Assembly: GCA_050084515.1 (NCBI GenBank)
Contig: CM114271.1
Coordinates: 33,852,001 to 33,916,000, forward strand
Reading direction: 5' to 3'
DNA: 64,000 bases
From: Blasia pusilla
Taxonomy: Eukaryota > Marchantiophyta > Marchantiopsida > Blasiales
Below the pieces are notes generated by a model. The model ran no database searches and was not told the origin of the DNA. It saw only the letters and a list, made by a program, of their open reading frames with translations. The number at the start of each line of letters is the position of its first letter. The stretch's first letter is position 1. This document shows, piece by piece, positions 58,875-64,000 of the stretch. The translations under genes and the position numbers were made by a program.

Positions 58875-59294
58875 GGTGAGTGCTTGGCTGCAGTGTGGGT
58901 TGTCGCGTATTTCAGGTGTTACTTATTCGGAAACCCCTTTATCATCATCACTGATCATCAACCACTGAAGTGGTTGATGTAGTCCGACAAGCTTACAGGG
59001 AAGCTTGCAAGATGGGCTCTGTTGTTGCAAGAGTATGATTTTCAGGTGGTACATAGACGTGGGATGCTCAACCAGGATGCAGATGGATTGAGTCGTAACC
59101 CATGCCCGAGTCAGCGAGATGCAACTGGAGCTCTGTGGCATGGAGAGAGTGATGAGGAGTCAGTGCCAGGATGGCACACGTCAGCCTATTTAGGCATGTT
59201 GGCTATGGAGAGCCGGAGTGTGGAGACTTCGATGGCAAGGTCTAGTGGAAAGTCCTTGGATCCCGAGGCCAGTGAGGAGACCACATGTGGCTGA
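58863..59294 (+). pseudogene. RNase H domain of the inner element
   Basis: The plus frame reads RYEGECLAAVWVVAYFRCYL, FGNPFIIITDHQPLKWLM, a TAG at about 58979, then [20 protein letters not shown] and [20 protein letters not shown]. The E in YEGE, D in TDHQPL and D in NQDADGLSR are the expected acidic residues. The upstream reverse transcriptase (YxDD region) that should precede it is missing. The frame starts inside the last codons of the DNMT, so an internal deletion joined the two. A tail to 59294 ([15 protein letters not shown]) leads towards integrase. Confidence 0.85.
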
Positions 59295-59522
59295 GATATT
59301 CATGATGATGGAGTAGTCTTGGAGTACCTTCGTACTGGTAGCGTTGCAAGCATCGTGGGTGCTAGAGAGCAGGATCGGATCCTACATCGGGCCAGACGGT
59401 TCCGTTGGGAGGGGACACGTGTTTTGAGGGTTTAGGAGGATGGTAGAGTACGCGTAGTGCCACATCCTTTGCATAGAGCACGACTAGTGCAGCATGCCCA
59501 TGAGGTGTCGTGCACCTACTCT
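59295..59522 (+). pseudogene. Integrase N-terminal region of the inner element
   Basis: Translation: VVLEYLRTGSVASIVGAREQ, then DRILHRARRFRWEGTRVLRV, a stop, EDGRVRVVPHPLHRARLVQH and AHEVSCTYS. This is the segment that leads into the integrase zinc module in such elements, and the first His (QHAHE) is present. The second His block is lost. At 59525 the frame is cut by the next insertion and resumes near 60851. Confidence 0.65.
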
Positions 59523-59525
59523 CCT

Positions 59526-60848
59526 TGAACGTTAATCTTGTTTGTTGCGGAAGCGTGCGTTCAGTAGGTCACGCTCTCAACGCTGATCTGCATCCAAACA
59601 CGCACTTCGGTTAGTCGGGTCTTGGATCAATCAGCGGGAGTACTTTCCGAGTTCTCGTCTCGGACTCTCTCTTCAAGCTCAACCTTCCTAGTTTCGCGGT
59701 TTCCAACACGGGCAAGTCTCGAAAGACTTGGGGAGACTTTACAGTCGGTTCGGGAACTGAAACGGCGTTTCGCGCCTAGCGGTTCCAACTGTCCGATGAA
59801 CATCCAATGAGTTCCTCACCAAGACTCACACGAAGTGAATCTCGGGTTGGAATCCAAGTGTGGCGTACAAAGTCCACTCCCTTGGATCAGGTTTGGGTTT
59901 CGGGTTTCCGCGCCAAACTCCCGTTTCATCACGTGCCTCTGAAACGCCGTTTGGCGCCCAAAGTGGGGTTTCGTTTCCCGAGACATCTCAGAGAAGGTAC
60001 TCCCCTTACTAGTACTTCTGGGGATCTCGGGGCCCCTACATTTAGGGGAAAGACACCGGGCCCCTCCAATTGGCCCTCAACCCGATTGCTCTCTGAATCG
60101 TTTTCGGCCAATATCTCAGCCTGTACTTATGCGTTTGCTGAGATCTTTAATGCGTTGGAAGCGTCTTGAGATCAGCTTTCCAACGCGCCCTTACTTGTCT
60201 CAAACGCATCTCAGAGCTCAACGTTATGGTCCTAAACACAGTCAGATTCTCCCAAACGCTAGTCATGTTCCGAACTGGTTCTCACCTCTTTGGCAACCAA
60301 CCTCCAAGACTCAACTCATCTCAAGTCTCGGCTCGCGTTTGGTTTAGGTTTCCTGGTCGCGACCATTAACGCATGAAACGCACAACTCTGTTCCGCATTT
60401 CGTCTCTTAGACTTTTCCAAGAGACTCTTCCAAACGCCTCTCCAAAGCGCAAACCTCGCGGCGTGAGTTCCTTTGAGTTCTGATGTTTCGCTTGGCGCGT
60501 ATTTGGTGTTGTTTGGTTATGAGGGTCGCGACACTCACCCCTCCTTAGAAGGTTGATGTCCTCATCAACGCAAACCTTATTGATGTTAAGTTCTGGGAAG
60601 CCGACCCCTTAACACAGAATCGCGTTCTGGTAGCTAACCCGCAATTCCTCTTTTTGGCTTTAGTCTTAGGTTTGTCGCTTATAAAGACTTAGACTTATTA
60701 GCTTGTGCTTTCTGATGAGCCTAGACTAGTTCTACCAAACTAATCTAACTATCAAAATAAGCTCACTAAGTCTGCAACCTAACACTTCACTCACTATTTG
60801 TAAACAACCGCCTGTCTACCTAGCCAACTCGTACCTAGCCAACCCCGT
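59526..60848 (-). mobile_element. 3' end and LTR of a third gypsy element inserted in the integrase
   Basis: On the minus strand, 60590-60541 reads VDEDINLLRRG, the typical end of a gypsy polyprotein. A polypurine tract AAGGAGGGGTGAG follows, and directly after it an LTR starting TGTCGCGACCC at 60533 and ending CGTTCA at 59526 (about 1008 bp, TG...CA). The remaining internal part is only about 310 bp, so the insertion is truncated. Host reading stops at CTACTCTCCT and resumes at about TTGTTGGAGGG, with only a loose TCTC(C)TTG similarity as a possible target repeat. The LTR contains two related GAAACGGCGTTTCGCGCC / GAAACGCCGTTTGGCGCC blocks. Confidence 0.7.
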
Positions 60849-60850
60849 GT

Positions 60851-61121
60851 TCTCTTGTTGGAGGGACGCGATGGTATGGTATGGAAGGACCATGTGCGTA
60901 ATTGTGCGCCATGTCACCTTCCTAACATTGATGGTACAGTAGATCCAAGCTTAGCAGTAGTTCCTGCAGGCTTGCGTTGTATGTTGTGTGGTTTTGCTCG
61001 TGGTGCGGCCACGATGCTAGTCTGTGATGGATGTTCGAGAGGTTGGCATATGGCATGTCTGACGCCACCTCTCACTAGGGTTCCTCTGAGACAATGGATG
61101 TGTCCGAGATGTACATAGAGG
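60851..61121 (+). pseudogene. Integrase CC pair and PHD finger of the inner element
   Basis: The open frame reads LEGRDGMVWKDHVRNCAPCH, with the C-X2-C of the integrase zinc module. About 25 residues later is a full PHD finger: CMLCGFARGAATMLVCDGC, then SRGWHMACLTPPLTRVPLRQ and WMCPRC. All eight ligands (Cys4-His-Cys3) and the Trp before the last pair are present. PHD fingers bind histone H3 tails, often according to Lys4 methylation, so a role in target-site choice or chromatin contact is possible (inference). The DDE integrase core that would normally follow the CC pair is missing. This frame itself has no stop before TAG at 61119. Confidence 0.8.
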
Positions 61122-61310
61122 AGATACTAGGTAGATTTTGATTCTGACTTTTTTTGTGACATGGATGACATGAAGGCGACTAACGATGGGGCCACATGAG
61201 CACCCGGCCTTTCTGCTCTTAGAGTCCTAGAGATGTATGTCATGGTAGGTAGGGATAGATGGCTATCTGGAGTTAGAGGGACCTAACCACCAGCTTGGGG
61301 GGCAATTGGA

Positions 61311-62078
61311 GATATTTTAGTACTTCTTGTCTCGTTGTTTGGATGCCATGAGTTAGCATGGGATCGTGCGTGTTTGTGTGTGTGTTTGGTGACAGCGATG
61401 TATGTTGTGTAGCGATGTGTATGCGCACGACAACTGTCACGTCTTTTAGGATAGATCGGTGAGATTTAGTAGAGCGCCTTCATGAGTAGTGGAGGACAGG
61501 CTCAGTAGGTCGAGGATGACCTGCTAAGGCCCCTGGAAACTAGAGAGACTAGGTTTCCCTTTCGTTTCGGCTCATTTGGAGCCATATTGAAGAACTTACT
61601 ATTTTAGATAATTACCATTTTGAGTATATGATCAACTTTCTATTTTTAATAAATGGCCCTTGACCTTCTACATCAGGTCAAAAGCCAAGGAGGTGACTTG
61701 GGAGAATAGGTTACCATGGAGAGAGCTTTGGGAAGGGGAGGGCTGTACCTCAAGGAGAGAGAGCTTGAGAGCTCATTCTCTCTTTGTTGAACCTCTTGGC
61801 ATAAGGCGGCGGAGCTATGGTCTTGCTTAGCTTGTGTGTGTAACCCAAGCCTCTCATTAGGAGAGTAGGTTTGGTTTGACATTGAGAGAGACATGTGAGA
61901 GTGCACACATGTGAGAACTATGTGTTGTGAGAGAGATTGGATCTTACTTTATTGGAGATATTTTAGTACTTCTTGTCTCATTGTTTGGAGGCCATGAGTT
62001 AGCATGGGATCGTGCGTGTTTGTGTGTGTGTTCGGAGACAGCGATGTATGTTGTGTAGCGATGTGTATGCGCACGACA
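61311..62078 (+). repeat. 3' LTR region of the inner element with duplicated LTR tail
   Basis: 61435-62078 runs TGTCACG...CACGACA and is the best candidate for a complete LTR (about 644 bp). Its last 125 bp (TTGGAGATATTTTAGTACTT through GCGATGTGTATGCGCACGAC) also occur at 61311-61432, directly before it, separated from its start by the two bases AC. A G-rich tract (CAGCTTGGGGGG) lies just upstream at about 61296. So an LTR tail, AC, then a full LTR stand in tandem. This could reflect an LTR-LTR junction or later recombination. Confidence 0.65.
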
Positions 62079-63138
62079 TTGGCCACCTTCTCCTCCTGCT
62101 TCAACTTCTTTAGGTACTCGCTTGTTTGGGTGTCCTTCATGTATCCTTCACAAATACTTCTCTCCAGATCTGTTTCCTTACGGAAACATTGCTCTCAAGA
62201 CTTGTGTGGTCGATGGCATGTCCTCATCCCTACGATTCAACGCATCTAGAATGACATTATCCTTCCCTAGCTTGTGGATTAATTACACATTCATTAACAC
62301 CAAGTATCATGCCATCACAGTTGTTTCGGTGTCACTTGATCATGGGTCTCAAAATACTTGAGTGATACATTATCGGTGAATACTCGAGTCGTGTGAAGTC
62401 CCTAATAGTGACACCACTTGCTCAAGAAATGGACCACCGTGAACAACTCTTTCTCATGAGTGGGCCACCTCCGTTTAGTGTCACTAAGCTTCTTGCTCTC
62501 GTACGCTACAGGTCTCCCTTCCTGTACCAACATCCTTGCGATGGTGAAATCACTAGCATTAGTATGCACCTCAAAGCGGTTTTCAAACTGTGGCAGCTTT
62601 AGAACTGGCTCCTATGATAGGATCTTCTTGACTCGATTGAATGCCTCATTCACTTCTTGGGTTTAGGTTGTGTTAGCAAACTTGGCGGTCCAATCAATGA
62701 GTGGTCTCACTATTCCCAAAAAGTTCCTTACATAAGTTCAGTAAAATTGAAGTGCGCCAATGAACCTCCTCATTCCCTTCATTGTAGAAGGTGGCTTCCA
62801 CTTGGCGATCGCTTTCATCTTATCCATATTAGGACTAACTCCATGAGCGTTAACCACATGACCCAAGAACTTGATCTTGCGTAATCCCTACTCACTCTTT
62901 TCCATATTCCTATATAGCTTGTTTAGCCTTGGTTTCCACACCACCGCTCTCAAATGTCGAACGTGCTCCTCTTGTGACTTCGAATAGATAAGTTTGTCAT
63001 CAATGTAGATGATCACGTACTCATTTGTCTCCTCGTGAAAAATGGAGTTCATCAATGTGGGGAATGTTGGAGGCGCATTACATAGACCAAAAGGGCATCA
63101 CTAAAACTCAAACGAGCCATATCTCGTCCTTTCTTATG
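62079..63138 (-). pseudogene. Outer gypsy element: C-terminal RT and RNase H, inverted
   Basis: Reading the minus strand from 63138: RYGSFEF, two stops, CPFGLCNAPPTF, ETNEYVIIYIDDKLIYSKSQ (RT YIDD catalytic box), then FLGHVVNAHGVSPNMDKMKA and RRFIGALQFY. The RT/RNase H connection FNRVKKILS is next, then RNase H FEVHTNASDFTIARMLVQEG, RPVAYESKKLSDTKRRWPTH and EKELFTVVHFLSKW. In TNASD the first catalytic Asp is replaced by Asn. The end, MKDTQTSEYLKKLKQEEKVA, meets the inner element at 62078. Several stops are present. This is the other half of the RT at 51.3-51.8 kb. Confidence 0.85.
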
Positions 63139-64000
63139 AGAAGAAACAAGGCTTGTTGCACCCTTTGCCAATTCCAGATGGACTCTTGCTGAGTGTAAGT
63201 ATGGACTTCATTACGAGTCTTCTGGAGTCTGAGGGATACAATGTTATACTTGTGATAGCTCATGAGTGCAGCAAGTCGGGGAGATTTGTGCCAATGGTGG
63301 GCTCCACGATGACCTATACGACTTCTTGATTGTTCTTGGATATTTATTGGCGCGCTTATGGGTTGCTTAGGAGTACTGTTTCAGATTGGGATCCGAAGTT
63401 TACCGGTGCTTTTTGAAAGCACTTATTCATAAGGTTTTGAGTACTTCCTTTTATTTGTAGACGGATGGATAGAAGGAAGAGGTAAACTTGATCGTGAATC
63501 AGTACTTAAGGAATTACGTGAGTGTGGATCAGCGAGATTGGGCAAAGTGGCTAAGTATGGCTGAGTACTCTTACAACTCGACCAAGCATTGTGCAACAAG
63601 AGAATCTCTATTTCTTTTGGCTCATAGACTTGAGCCAGAAGGACCTCTTGACCTTGCGCTTCCAAGGGTACTACATCGGCATAGACCCGAAAAATAACGG
63701 CAAAAGGTTTGTTAGTGGAGATGCGAGAACCAGAGGAGAGAGCAAGAAGAAGTCTTGCAAAGGCTCAACTAAGGTAAGTTAAGCATGCTAACAAGATTCA
63801 GCGCCAAGAATGATTCCATGTAGGGGAGCAAGTGTGGTTGAGTGTGAAGAATTTCACTCTTTTGAAGGAGTTGTCTGCGGGCTATCTGCCATGTATGTTG
63901 GACCGTATGTGATCAAGGAAAACCCGTTTAAGGACATGTATACATTGGAGCTTCCAAAAGAATACAATTCATTTGACTTTCCATGTGCCATTATTGAAGA
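63139..64000 (+). pseudogene. Outer gypsy element: integrase core and C-terminal domain
   Basis: The plus frames give KQGLLHPLPIPDGLLLSVSM then DFITSLLESEGYNVILVIAH (first catalytic Asp), DWDPKFTGAF (second), a broken TDG-Q segment, and NQYLRNYVSVDQRDWAKWLS then MAEYSYNSTKHCATRESLFL. A linker and HVGEQVWLSVKNFTLLKELS follow, the SH3-like C-terminal region. Multiple stops and shifts make it inactive. It continues past the window end. It follows the inverted RT block directly at about 63138, in the original plus orientation of the outer element. Confidence 0.85.

Larger units (their letters stand above)
52024..62078 (+). mobile_element. Nested LTR retroelement carrying DNA methyltransferase and PHD finger (defective)
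   Basis: The element begins TGTCACG and ends CACGACA, so its tips are short inverted repeats (TGTC/GACA). It is bounded by TTGG at 52020-52023 and TTGG at 62079-62082, consistent with a target-site duplication. The outer element's minus-strand coding sense continues across the insertion point once one TTGG copy is removed. Contents on the plus strand: LTR-like 52024-52535, long leader, gag, protease, DNMT, RNase H, integrase N-terminal part (interrupted by another insertion) and PHD finger, then the 3' LTR region. RT and the integrase catalytic core are missing. The two LTR-like copies are about nine-tenths identical, so the insertion is not recent. Confidence 0.75.

Noticed and set aside
59622-60369. 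Plus-strand open frames within the integrase insertion
   Set aside because: They lie in an LTR that reads TG...CA on the minus strand next to a polypurine tract; the peptides are Ser/Arg-rich without a domain.

Overview
The window looks like nuclear DNA of a streptophyte plant, probably a land plant with a repeat-rich genome (inference). The reasons are spliced genes with GT-AG introns, BTB, SPRY, G-patch and TRIAP1/Mdm35-type proteins, long CT/GA microsatellites, short Helitron-like elements, LINE remains and Ty3/gypsy LTR retroelements. I see no bacterial operon, CRISPR array, tRNA or rRNA gene. Several protein families here are ones I associate with early-diverging plants and charophyte algae, but the species cannot be fixed from the sequence.

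Layout. 1-1.5 kb: exons of an unrecognised minus-strand gene with a coiled coil and a 72-bp in-frame repeat. 1.5-25 kb: gene-poor and mostly AT-rich. It holds short Helitron-like elements, a terminal-inverted-repeat element, a fold-back repeat cluster, and two copies of the end of a non-LTR-retroelement-like protein with a possible restriction-like endonuclease site (8.06-8.78 kb open; 5.87-6.25 kb decayed). 25-36.5 kb: the genic island. It contains a BTB-BACK-SPRY gene (minus, 27.9-29.5 kb), a spliced G-patch-like plus C2H2 zinc-finger gene (minus, 31.7-34.1 kb) with a 149-bp minisatellite in its large intron, and a divergent TRIAP1/Mdm35-like twin-CX9C gene (plus, from 35.3 kb). The last two share a 1.2-kb GA-rich intergenic region. 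37.2-39.4 kb: a decayed LINE on the minus strand. 40-51 kb: tandem repeats, including a recent 402-bp duplication, and otherwise unassigned AT-rich DNA.

51.2-64 kb: a nested retroelement complex. A Ty3/gypsy element (RT, RNase H, integrase) has had the block from mid-RT to the integrase zinc domain inverted. Inside that block sits a second LTR element (52,024-62,078) bounded by the 4-bp repeat TTGG and with TGTC...GACA ends. This inner element carries remains of gag (zinc knuckle), an aspartic protease with an altered active site, a C5-cytosine DNA methyltransferase (DNMT), RNase H, part of integrase and a PHD finger. Its DNMT is fused to RNase H where reverse transcriptase would be expected, and a gypsy 3' end with its LTR is inserted in its integrase. 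A retrotransposon that carries both a DNA methyltransferase and a chromatin-reader finger is the most notable system in the window. This copy is dead (stops, frameshifts, deletions), but it shows that the family invaded this genome.
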